Shown one piece after another: positions 7,411 to 14,266 of a stretch of DNA of 17,938 bases. The DNA comes from JBOHER01 sp050701115. GTDB lineage: Bacteria > Actinomycetota > Actinomycetes > Mycobacteriales > Pseudonocardiaceae. Location: positions 1-17,938 of the forward strand of contig JBOHER010000234.1 in assembly GCA_050701115.1 (NCBI GenBank). Direction: 5' to 3'. Each line of letters starts with the position of its first letter. Position 1 is the stretch's first letter. A model generated the notes under the pieces. The model was not told the origin of the DNA, made no database searches, and was given only the letters and a program-made list of their open reading frames with translations. A program made the position numbers and the translations under genes.

Positions 7411-9054
7411 ATGCTTGGCACGATGCAGGACGTACCACTCTCGATCGCGCAACTGCTGCGCTACGGCTCGACCGCGCACGGAGCGAGTGAGGTTGTCACC
7501 TGGACCGGGGCGGAGCCACGGCGTGAGACCTTCGCCCAGGTCGGCAAGCGGGCCGCCCAGCTGGCGCACGCATTACGGACACTCGGGGTCACCGGCGATC
7601 AGCGGGTGGCCACGTTCATGTGGAACAACAACGAGCACTTCGAGGCTTACCTCGCGGTACCCGCGATGGGTGCGGTGCTGCACACCCTCAACATCCGGCT
7701 GTTCCCGGAACAGCTGGTGTTCGTGGCCAACCATGCCGAGGACCACGTGGTCATCGTGGACGGCACGCTGGTGCCGCTGCTGGCCAAACAGCTGCCCCAG
7801 CTCAAGACCGTACGGCACGTCATCGTGGCCAACGGGGACAAGTCGAGCCTCGAAGCACCCGACCGTGTCAAGGTGCACTCCTACGATGAGCTGCTCGCCG
7901 GGCAGCCCGAGGACTTCGACTGGCCGGAGATCGACGAGAACTCGGCCGCCGCGATGTGCTACACCTCGGGCACCACGGGGGATCCCAAGGGGGTGGTGTA
8001 CTCACACCGCTCGATCTGGTTGCACTCGATGCAGGTCTGCATGACCGACGGCATGGCGCTGGCCCAGAGCGACAAAGCGCTCGCGATCGTGCCGCAGTTC
8101 CACGCTATGTCCTGGGGCATGCCGTACGCGGCGTTCATGGTCGGCGCATCACTGCTGATGCCCGACCGCTTCCTGCAGCCGGAGCCGATCGCCGAGATGC
8201 TCGCCGCGGAGACGCCGACGTTCGCCGCCGCGGTGCCGACCGTCTGGCAGGGCTTGCTGCTGCATCTGGAAGCCCACCCGCAGGACATCTCGCATCTGCG
8301 GGAGGTCATCATCGGGGGTTCGGCGGTTCCGCCGTCGATGATGCACGCGTTCGCCGACAGGCACGATGTCACGGTGGTGCATGCCTGGGGAATGACCGAA
8401 ACCTCCCCGCTGGGCAGCGTCGCCCGGCCACCTGCCGGAATAACCGATGAGCAGGCCTGGGCCCACCGCTACACGCAGGGGCGCTTCCCGGCCGCGGTGC
8501 GCGCACGCCTGATCGGCGACGACGGCACCGAGTTGCCGTGGGACGGCGCCAGCGTGGGCGAACTGGAGGTGCGCGGTCCGTGGATCGCCGCGGCGTACCA
8601 CGCGACCGGCCCGGCCACCAGCGCAGTTGATCCCGAGAAGTTCCACGACGGCTGGCTGCGCACCGGCGACGTCGGACACATCACCCCGGATGGCTTCCTG
8701 ACGCTGACCGACCGGGCCAAAGATGTGATCAAGTCCGGTGGCGAGTGGATCTCCTCGGTCGAGCTGGAGAACCAGGTGATGGCGCATCCAGCGGTCACCG
8801 AGGCCGCGGTGATCGGCGTGCCCGATGAGAAGTGGGACGAACGCCCGCTGGTCGCCGTTGTGGTCAAGGACGGCGAAAGCGTGACCGCGGAAGAACTGCG
8901 CGACTTCCTCGCCGACAAGGTCGCCAAGTGGCAGCTTCCGGAGAACTGGACCTTCATCGACGAGGTGCCCAAGACCAGCGTGGGCAAGTTCGACAAGAAG
9001 GTGCTGCGGGCCCGGTTCGCCGAGGGCGAGCTCGACGTCAGCACGCTCGGGTAG
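7411..9054 (+). CDS. Medium/long-chain fatty-acid--CoA ligase (FadD type)
   Basis: 547-aa ANL-superfamily acyl-CoA synthetase, activating fatty acids to acyl-CoA. N-terminus MLGTMQDVPL is typical of actinobacterial FadD proteins and supports the ATG at 7411, which has GAGG six bases upstream. Motifs: A3 YTSGTTGDPKG (184-194), A5 WGMTET (326-331), A7 RTGD (417-420), A8 around DRAKDVIKSGGEWISSVE (434-451), and an intact A10 KTSVGKFDKK with catalytic Lys526. Unlike the ligase at 2554 it keeps every core residue. The PaaI-type thioesterase follows 59 bp later, so the pair can make and hydrolyse acyl-CoA. Chain-length preference cannot be read out. Confidence 0.93.
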   Translation: MLGTMQDVPLSIAQLLRYGSTAHGASEVVTWTGAEPRRETFAQVGKRAAQLAHALRTLGVTGDQRVATFMWNNNEHFEAYLAVPAMGAVLHTLNIRLFPEQLVFVANHAEDHVVIVDGTLVPLLAKQLPQLKTVRHVIVANGDKSSLEAPDRVKVHSYDELLAGQPEDFDWPEIDENSAAAMCYTSGTTGDPKGVVYSHRSIWLHSMQVCMTDGMALAQSDKALAIVPQFHAMSWGMPYAAFMVGASLLMPDRFLQPEPIAEMLAAETPTFAAAVPTVWQGLLLHLEAHPQDISHLREVIIGGSAVPPSMMHAFADRHDVTVVHAWGMTETSPLGSVARPPAGITDEQAWAHRYTQGRFPAAVRARLIGDDGTELPWDGASVGELEVRGPWIAAAYHATGPATSAVDPEKFHDGWLRTGDVGHITPDGFLTLTDRAKDVIKSGGEWISSVELENQVMAHPAVTEAAVIGVPDEKWDERPLVAVVVKDGESVTAEELRDFLADKVAKWQLPENWTFIDEVPKTSVGKFDKKVLRARFAEGELDVSTLG

Positions 9055-9057
9055 CCC

Positions 9058-9082
9058 GTCGATTACCTACGAGGTAATCGAC
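9058..9082. promoter_or_regulatory. Perfect 11-bp inverted repeat between fadD and thioesterase genes
   Basis: GTCGATTACCT and its exact reverse complement AGGTAATCGAC flank a 3-nt centre (ACG), three bases after the fadD stop and 31 bases before the thioesterase ATG. The AT-containing core TTACCTACGAGGTAA looks more like a dimeric repressor operator (TetR, MarR or GntR type) than a GC-rich terminator, and no U-tract follows. A hairpin with a 3-nt loop that tunes read-through is the alternative. Confidence 0.6.
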
Positions 9083-9113
9083 AGACATTCGACGACGCGG
9101 CAGGCTCGTCGGT

Positions 9114-9512
9114 ATGGACGCCGAAGGCACCACGCTGTTCCACCAGACCATGCCGTTCACCGAACAACTCGGTGTGGAAGCCCTGCGGCACACTCCTGAG
9201 CTCGTTGTCGCGCGCGTGGCGTGGGACGCCTCACGGTGCACTCTCGGGGGTGTCCTGCACGGCGGCGTCCTGATGTCGTTGGCGGACTCGACCGCTGCGG
9301 TGTGCGCGTTCCTCAACCTGCCCGAGGGCGCGACCGGCACCACCACGATCGAGTCCAAGACCAACTTCCTGCGTGCCGTTCGGGACGGGCACGCCGTCGC
9401 GTCGTCCCGCCCGCTGCACGCAGGCAAGAAGGTAATCGTGGTCGAGACCGAGATCCGCGACGACGCGGACACACTGATCGCCAAGGTCACCCAGACTCAG
9501 GCTGTGCTGTAG
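9114..9512 (+). CDS. PaaI-type hotdog thioesterase
   Basis: 132-aa single-hotdog acyl-CoA thioesterase of the PaaI/4HBT group, active as a homo-oligomer in the cytoplasm. The motif GGVLHGGVLMSLADS (45-59) contains the HGG helix start and Asp58, the usual catalytic acid position; the C-terminal strands (TTTIESKTNFLRAV, about 77-90, and TLIAKVTQTQAVL) match the fold. ATG with a weak AGG box ten bases upstream. Likely co-expressed with fadD, either releasing trapped CoA or removing unusable acyl-CoA. It ends 16 bases into a convergent remnant reading frame. Confidence 0.88.
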   Translation: MDAEGTTLFHQTMPFTEQLGVEALRHTPELVVARVAWDASRCTLGGVLHGGVLMSLADSTAAVCAFLNLPEGATGTTTIESKTNFLRAVRDGHAVASSRPLHAGKKVIVVETEIRDDADTLIAKVTQTQAVL

Positions 9513-9586
9513 CCGAAGACCGGGTAGTGATCGGAGAAGCCGGTGGCCATCGGCCAGCCGCGCTGCTGCGCTGTACGCCTGCTCAT
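9497..9586 (-). pseudogene. Possible C-terminal remnant of a DNase I/sphingomyelinase-type hydrolase
   Basis: A minus-strand frame of 29 codons ends GFSDHYPVFGYSTA at 9497. SDHYPV is the classical C-terminal motif of the endonuclease/exonuclease/phosphatase superfamily (DNase I, sphingomyelinase C), where Asp-His is catalytic. Upstream, the same frame immediately enters the VWA gene, so only the last ~25 residues could remain. An ATGA overlap with the VWA stop makes a tiny coupled ORF a formal alternative. The identification rests on a short motif and is tentative. Confidence 0.4.
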
Positions 9587-10443
9587 CTGGCGAGGATGCG
9601 GTTGAGGGCGGGGGCGACGTCGCGGTGGGTGTGGACGCGAGCGAGGTGGCCGTGGCCGAGGCGGGCGAGGTCGGCGGCGAGCGGGGTGTCGTGCTCGCCG
9701 TCGGTCTGCAACAGGACGTGCAGTTCGGGGAAGCGGCGGGCGATGTCGCGGGGGTCGGAGCCCGCATTGTGCACGGCGTCGGTGAGCAGGATCGCGGTGC
9801 ACCGCTGGGCGGCGGAGCGGGCGAGCTCGGCGTGCGCGACGGTCAGCGCGAAGCCGACGTTGGTCAGCCCGCGCGCGGGGATGCGCAGCAGCTGGTCGAG
9901 CAACTTCGGGCCGGACACGTGCGCCTCGAGCGGTTTGAGCAGGGCGGCGTCGGACCAGAACGCCACGAGGGCGAGCTGGTCCCGTGTGCCGCTTTCCAGG
10001 TCGGCGGACAGCGCAGCCACGGTCGCCGCGGCGATGCGCGCATTCTCCCCGCGCATCGACCCCGATACGTCCACGACCAGCACCACCGCGCGCCGGGAGC
10101 GCATCCGCTCGCGCACGACGATGTCGGTGTCCTCGGGGACGGGGCGTTCGATGAGGACGTCGATGGTTCGGTCGAGGTCGATGTCGTCGGAGCGGTACCG
10201 GTACGGCACGCTCGCGAGTTTCCCGGCACCGCGTTCGGCCCTGCGCTCCCGCGGACGGCGCCGGATTGCGAGCCTGCGGGCGATCCGCTGGGCCATCGCG
10301 GCGACTTCCCGGTCCGGGGCGCGGTCCTCGAGCAACTCGCTGACCGGGCGCAACTTCGCCTGCCGCGCGGTCACCAGCATCCCCTGGCCACCCGCGGCCG
10401 CCGACAGATCACCCTCGCCGCGGGTGCCGCCCAGGTCGACCAC
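9583..10443 (-). CDS. VWA domain protein (CoxE/ChlD-like), partner of the MoxR ATPase
   Basis: 286 aa if read from the GTG at 10443, which has GGGGAG seven bases upstream. The von Willebrand A domain occupies about 118-285 with a complete MIDAS: DVSGSM (125-130), Thr194 in RGLTN and Asp222 in LLTDAV. The preceding part (GGTRGEGDLSAAAGG, then RQAKLRPVSELLED) is a conserved-looking linker. The reading frame stays open and coding-like upstream to about 10531 (LRRKPKQLSEPP...), beyond any start codon, so the true protein is probably longer or fused to the ATPase. VWA proteins paired with MoxR ATPases act as chaperones or metal-insertion factors. It is the last gene of the minus-strand operon. Confidence 0.82.
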   Translation of the reverse strand: MVDLGGTRGEGDLSAAAGGQGMLVTARQAKLRPVSELLEDRAPDREVAAMAQRIARRLAIRRRPRERRAERGAGKLASVPYRYRSDDIDLDRTIDVLIERPVPEDTDIVVRERMRSRRAVVLVVDVSGSMRGENARIAAATVAALSADLESGTRDQLALVAFWSDAALLKPLEAHVSGPKLLDQLLRIPARGLTNVGFALTVAHAELARSAAQRCTAILLTDAVHNAGSDPRDIARRFPELHVLLQTDGEHDTPLAADLARLGHGHLARVHTHRDVAPALNRILAR

Positions 10444-11519
10444 CAGCGGGCTCCCCTTCCCGGACTGGTAGAGCGCGGGCGGCTCACTGAGCTGCTTGGG
10501 CTTGCGCCGGAGCGGTGCCAGCCCGCGCGCCCCTTCGCCCGAGCCGGGAGCTGGACGGCGATGTCGACGTCTAACCGGTGAGGCCCCGGCGCCGCGCGCC
10601 GGGGCGCGAGAAAAAAATGGTTCCCCCAGATCTCGGTGATCACCTGCTCCGGGCTGGCCTCGCTGGCCTCGTCCACCCCGATCCGGGCCGACAGCGCCAG
10701 CAGCGCGGCGTCCAGCACCAGCCGTGGCCGGTCGGTGTCGTAGCTTCCGAGCTCAGCCAGCTCGGTCGCGATCGCGACCAGGTCGATCGCCCCGCGCACC
10801 GAGCTGCCGCGGCGCAGTTCGGGGTGGGACCGGGTGGCACGGGTGATCGCCACGGCGTCGGCGACCAGTGCGCCGTCGGCGCTGCCGGTGCGGGCGCGGA
10901 CGATGGCTGCCTCCTCGGCGGCATCCTGGTATCCGACCGCGAGCCGGCACCACCGGTCGTACACCGAGTCGGAGATCCGGGCGGTGCCCACGTTGTCGTA
11001 CGGGTTCATCGAGGCCAGCACCCGGAACGTGGGTTCCGCGGTGACGGTCCCGACCCGGGGGACCGCGACCTCGCGCTCGGCCATCGCCGCCAGCAACGCG
11101 TTCAGCGTGTCCTCCGGGGCCCGGTTGAGCTCCTCGATGTAGAGGAACCCGCCGGCCCGCATCGCCTCCACCAGCGGGCCTGGCACGAAGTTCTCCGCCG
11201 AGTAGTCTTCGCGCAGCACCCGCGCCGGGTTGTGGTGCCCGACCAGACGGGCCGGGGTCAGCTCGGCGTTGCCCTCCACCAGCACGAATGGCACACCCCA
11301 GCTCCCCGTAATCGCCCGCAGGATCGTCGACTTCGACGTCCCCGGCGGACCCTCCAGCAGGACGTCCCGCCCCGCGGACACCGCCGCCAGCACCAGGTCC
11401 AGCTCCCGGCGCCGGCCCACCACGTCCCGTGCGATCTCGTCGCGCCGGGCACCGCTCGTGGTCCGCCCCGCCGACGCCGACGAGACCCGGGAGGCCCGCC
11501 CGCTCGCTGGCTCTGCCAT
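10371..11519 (-). CDS. MoxR-type AAA+ ATPase, frame lost at its 3' end
   Basis: 382 codons as read, but only the first ~333 look genuine. The AAA+ core has Walker A GPPGTSKST (57-65), Walker B FLYIEELNRAP (125-135), sensor 1 ASMNPYD (169-175), an arginine-finger region SDSVYDRW (183-190) and sensor 2 near RRGSSVRGAIDL (236-247). MoxR proteins remodel or activate partner enzymes with VWA proteins. The start ATG has GGAGGA eight bases upstream and lies 42 bp after the SDR stop. After about position 10531 the frame becomes shadow of the VWA gene; the real continuation is in the -1 frame. Adding one base in the four-base C run at 10530-10533 would fuse both genes into one 645-aa protein. Confidence 0.8.
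   Translation of the reverse strand: MAEPASGRASRVSSASAGRTTSGARRDEIARDVVGRRRELDLVLAAVSAGRDVLLEGPPGTSKSTILRAITGSWGVPFVLVEGNAELTPARLVGHHNPARVLREDYSAENFVPGPLVEAMRAGGFLYIEELNRAPEDTLNALLAAMAEREVAVPRVGTVTAEPTFRVLASMNPYDNVGTARISDSVYDRWCRLAVGYQDAAEEAAIVRARTGSADGALVADAVAITRATRSHPELRRGSSVRGAIDLVAIATELAELGSYDTDRPRLVLDAALLALSARIGVDEASEASPEQVITEIWGNHFFLAPRRAAPGPHRLDVDIAVQLPARAKGRAGWHRSGASPSSSVSRPRSTSPGRGARWWSTWAAPAARVICRRPRVARGCW
10530..10533 (-). other. Frame transition between MoxR and VWA coding
   Basis: Coding character changes from the MoxR frame to the -1 frame here. By hand count, G/C at third codon positions is about 28/31 in the MoxR frame against 20/31 in the -1 frame for 10518-10610, and about 18/25 against 24/26 for 10443-10517. 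A missing G in the mRNA run GGGG (plus strand CCCC) explains it and makes 9583-11519 divisible by three. A sequencing error, a real mutation, or two overlapping genes remain possible. Confidence 0.65.
10583..10617 (-). other. T7 slippery-type heptamer followed by perfect GC hairpin
   Basis: On the coding (minus) strand codons 301-303 of the MoxR frame are CAT TTT TTT, giving T TTT TTT in the phase of a -1 slippery site. Five bases later GCCCCGGCG and CGCCGGGGC form a perfect 9-bp stem with a 5-nt loop (plus-strand 10583-10591 and 10597-10605). In this GC-rich gene three A/T-ending codons in a row are unusual. The -1 frame is open from here into the VWA gene. Function as a frameshift signal is inference. 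Confidence 0.5.
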
Positions 11520-11561
11520 GGGACCGATCCTCCTGCGCCGAGGTGGTGTCCGGGACGCGTC

Positions 11562-12374
11562 CTACCGCTGCAGGAAGCCCGCGTCGACCGGCAGCGACAC
11601 GCCGGTCACGTAGCGCGCCTCGTCGGAGGCCAGCCACACGATCGCGTTGGAGATGTCGACCGGCTCCACCATCTCCACCGGCAGCGCGTTCTGCAGGTTC
11701 GCGGCCATATCGGGGTTTGACTCCATGAACTGCTGTATGTAGTCGTTGACCACCATGGGGGTGTTGACCCCGGTCGGATGCACCGTGTTCACCCGAATCG
11801 AGTGCGGGGCGAGCTCGTTGGCGAGGGTGCGCATCAGCCCGACGACGCCGTGCTTGGCGGCGACGTAATGCCCGACCTTCGCCATACCCTTGACCCCCGC
11901 GGTGGAGCTGGTGATCACGATGCAACCGCCATTGCCGGCGGCAATCATCGCCGGTGCAGCGGCCCGGACGGTCTTCCACACGCCGGTGAGGTTCACCGCG
12001 ATCATCTCGTCCCACTGCTCCTCGGCAATGGACCAGGTGTTGTCGGCGAAGCCGGCGATGCCGGCGTTCGCGCACACGACGTCGAGCCGGCCGAGCTCGC
12101 TCACACCCGCGTCGACAAGCGCCTGCACTCCGGCCAGGTCGCGGACGTCGGCCTCCCGGGCGACGATCCGCCGGTCGAGGTCCTCGACCAGCTGGGTGGT
12201 CTCCTTCAGGTCCTCCGAGCTCGCCATCGGGTAGGGCACGGTGTCGAGCTGGCGGCAGACGTCGAACGCGATGATGTTCGCGCCTTCCTCGGCCAGCCGC
12301 ACCGCGTGCGAGCGGCCCTGACCCCGCGCCGCGCCCGAGACCAGCGCGACCTTGCCTTCCAGTCGTCCTGCCAT
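11562..12374 (-). CDS. Mycofactocin-coupled SDR family oxidoreductase (copy 1)
   Basis: 270-aa short-chain dehydrogenase/reductase. The nucleotide-binding motif SGAARGQG (13-20) followed by RSHAVRLAEEGA, an insert after the second strand (RQLDTVPYPMASSEDLKETT, about 41-60) and ADVRD (75-79) are hallmarks of the mycofactocin-associated SDR subfamily (TIGR03971 type), whose insert is thought to shield a non-exchangeable NAD. Catalytic Ser157, Tyr170 and Lys174 (YVAAK) are all present. ATG with GAGGAGG upstream; third gene of the operon, 28 bp after the broken SDR. Alcohol substrate unknown. Mycofactocin genes are not in this window and must be elsewhere if the assignment holds. Confidence 0.9.
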   Translation of the reverse strand: MAGRLEGKVALVSGAARGQGRSHAVRLAEEGANIIAFDVCRQLDTVPYPMASSEDLKETTQLVEDLDRRIVAREADVRDLAGVQALVDAGVSELGRLDVVCANAGIAGFADNTWSIAEEQWDEMIAVNLTGVWKTVRAAAPAMIAAGNGGCIVITSSTAGVKGMAKVGHYVAAKHGVVGLMRTLANELAPHSIRVNTVHPTGVNTPMVVNDYIQQFMESNPDMAANLQNALPVEMVEPVDISNAIVWLASDEARYVTGVSLPVDAGFLQR

Positions 12375-12402
12375 GACTGCACCTCCTCGAGTAGTGCGGG
12401 CC

Positions 12403-13238
12403 TCAGCCCGCGTTGCTGGCGTTCGAACCGGCGGCGACCGCGATCGTCTCGCCGGTGATGTAGCGGGCCTCGTCCGAGCACAGGAACACCATCGCGTTCG
12501 AGATGTCGACCGGCTCGACCCACGGCACCGGAATCGCGTTGAGTGTCTGGAAGATCGGCGCGGCGTCCTCGCGGGTGGGGTGCTCCGCGTCCGGCAGGAA
12601 CAGCTTGTACGCCGCCTCGTTCTGGATCATCGGGGTGTCCACGCCGGTGGGCAGACCGCGTTGACCGTGATCCCGTGCGCGCCGACCTCCTGGGCGAGCG
12701 ACTTGACCAGGCCGATCACGCCCCACTTGGCCGCGCAATAGTGCGCGACGTTGGCGAAGCCCAGCTTGCCGGCCATCGACGACGTCGCCACGATGCGGCC
12801 GTAGCCCTGCTCGATCATCGCCGGCACCACTGCGCGCATGGCGTGGAAGACCCCGGTGAGGTTCGTGTCGATCACCTCGGACCAGGTCCGCTCGTCCATC
12901 TCGGCGACGGTGGAGAACGTGAAGATCCCGGCGTTGGCCAGGCAGAAGTCGATCCGGCCGAGCTCGGTGCGCGCCTGCTCGGCGAACGCCTCGACCTGCC
13001 CGCGGTCGCGCACATCCGCGGTGACGGCCACGCACCGCTGATCCAGCTCCTCGACCAGCCGCACCGTCTCCTCGAGGTCCTCCGGCGTGGCCATCGCGTA
13101 GGGAACGGTCTCCAGCTGCGACGCGATGTCGCAGAACGCCACGTCCGCGCCCTCGCGGGCGAATGTGAGCGCGTGCGACCGTCCCTGTCCGCGCGCCCCT
13201 CCGGTGATCAGAACAGCCTTGCCGTCGAACTTTCCCAT
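12403..13238 (-). pseudogene. Mycofactocin-coupled SDR (copy 2), frameshifted
   Basis: Begins with an ATG and GAGGAGGAG box and reads as a normal SDR: TGGARGQG (12-19), NAG (102-104), Ser153, Tyr167 and Lys171, with the same cofactor-shielding insert as copy 1. After NAVCP (residue 197) the frame runs into nonsense and stops at 12627, while the missing C-terminus (TGVDTPMIQNE... to ...ETIAVAAGSNASNAG) continues in the -1 frame to 12403. Comparison with copy 1 (VNTVHPTGVNTPM) indicates one base lost from the G run at 12649-12651. With that base the protein would be 278 aa, normal length. All catalytic residues lie before the break, but the truncated protein lacks the C-terminal strand and substrate lid. 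Sequencing error is a real alternative. Confidence 0.85.
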
Positions 13239-13270
13239 CGCTCCTCCTCGAGCTCGTCAGTCCAGGCCAG

Positions 13271-14101
13271 TCAGTGCGCGAGCGCCCCCCCGTCGACCGC
13301 GAGGCAGTGCCCGGTGACGTGCCGCGCAGCGTCGCTCAGCAGCCAGAGCAGCGCGCCGGTCACCTCTGCGGGTGAGATCACCTCCACCAGCAGCTGGTCG
13401 TGCAGCCACCGCTTGTGCACGTCGTCGGGGGTCAGGCCCAGCTCCTCGGCGAGTCCGGCGAGCATCGGCGAGTCGACCGCGCCGGGCAGGATCGCGTTGA
13501 CGGTCACGCCGTCGTTGGCGAGCTCGATCGCCATGGCGCGAGTCAGCCCGACGACGCCGTGCTTCGCCGCGACGTAGTGCGCGAACTCGGGCACGGCCCG
13601 CACACCCCCGGTCGAGCCGATATTTACGATCCGGCCACGCGGCGACCGGCGCAAAAGCCCCGAAGCCGCCCGGCTCGTGCGCCACACGCCCGACAGATTC
13701 GTGTCGATCACCGCACCCCACTGCTGCTCGGACAGCTCCCAGAACGGCGCGCTCGTCACGATCGCCGCATTGTTGACCAGAATGTCCAGGCGGCCGAAGG
13801 CGGCGACGACCGTAGCGACGGCCGCCTCGACCTCGTCCGGATCGCGCACGTCGGCGACCAGCGGCACGGCCCGTCGGCCGCGCTCCTCGACCTCGGCGAC
13901 CACCGCGTCCAGCTCCGCCCGGGTGGCGAGCGGGTAGGCGGGGACCTCCAGATCGCGGCAGACGTCCAGCGCCGCGATGTCGGCCCCCGCCTCGGCGAGC
14001 GCCACGCAGTGCGATCGGCCCTGTCCACGGGCGGCGCCGGTGACCAGCGCGACCTGGCCCGTGAGATCCGGCGGCTTGATCACGTTGGCGTCACGTTGCA
14101 C
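13271..14101 (-). CDS. Mycofactocin-coupled SDR family oxidoreductase (copy 3)
   Basis: 276-aa SDR, first gene of the minus-strand operon. TGAARGQG (21-28), insert RDLEVPAYPLATRAELDAVV (about 49-68), ADVRD (83-87), Ser163, Tyr176 and Lys180 (YVAAK) are present; NAA replaces the usual NAG at 111-113. It is more divergent from copies 1 and 2 than they are from each other. I chose the GTG at 14101, with GGGAAGG eight bases upstream and family-normal length; a TTG at 14152 would add 17 residues. The stop lies 32 bp before the next SDR start. Three tandem SDRs suggest successive or parallel alcohol oxidations. Confidence 0.87.
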   Translation of the reverse strand: MQRDANVIKPPDLTGQVALVTGAARGQGRSHCVALAEAGADIAALDVCRDLEVPAYPLATRAELDAVVAEVEERGRRAVPLVADVRDPDEVEAAVATVVAAFGRLDILVNNAAIVTSAPFWELSEQQWGAVIDTNLSGVWRTSRAASGLLRRSPRGRIVNIGSTGGVRAVPEFAHYVAAKHGVVGLTRAMAIELANDGVTVNAILPGAVDSPMLAGLAEELGLTPDDVHKRWLHDQLLVEVISPAEVTGALLWLLSDAARHVTGHCLAVDGGALAH

Positions 14102-14137
14102 CGCGAGCACCTTCCCACCAACCCTGAATTCGTACAG

Positions 14138-14230
14138 AACAGCTGCAAGCAACGGTGAGAACCGCTGTTATCCGAGCCATGTTGTCGCTAGTGTGAGGTA
14201 TATCACTGCCGTGATTCATTTCGCAAATCA
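14138..14230. promoter_or_regulatory. Divergent control region with CRP-like and other inverted repeats
   Basis: The 165-bp gap between the SDR operon and the MerR/GAF gene is visibly richer in A/T. It contains TGTGA-GGTATA-TCACT at 14192-14207, one mismatch from the CRP/GlxR consensus TGTGA-N6-TCACA; TGATT-N9-AATCA at 14212-14230, a 19-bp dyad of the size used by MerR regulators; and AACAGC-N20-GCTGTT at 14138-14143 and 14164-14169 in the likely SDR leader. Inference: catabolite-type control plus control by the adjacent regulator. No promoter hexamers are clear. Confidence 0.5.
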
Positions 14231-14266
14231 GTTCTGAACGAGTTCGTCGAATTCGGAGGTGATCGA

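Noticed and set aside
9221..10471. 416-codon plus-strand frame across the thioesterase end and VWA gene
   Set aside because: Composition is typical antisense shadow (Ser/Arg/Ala-rich); the overlapping hotdog and VWA genes have recognisable motifs.
10583..10617. GC hairpin next to an A7/T7 tract read as a Rho-independent terminator
   Set aside because: On the transcribed minus strand the T tract precedes the stem, and on the plus strand the stem is followed by A residues; neither order is that of an intrinsic terminator.
10611..10617. T7 heptamer as the actual place where coding moves to the VWA frame
   Set aside because: Between 10610 and 10531 the MoxR frame keeps much higher G/C at third positions than the -1 frame, so the switch in coding occurs later. 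The heptamer is kept as a separate candidate signal.
12543..13577. 344-codon plus-strand frame opposite the SDRs
   Set aside because: Antisense shadow; the opposite strand encodes clear SDR motifs.
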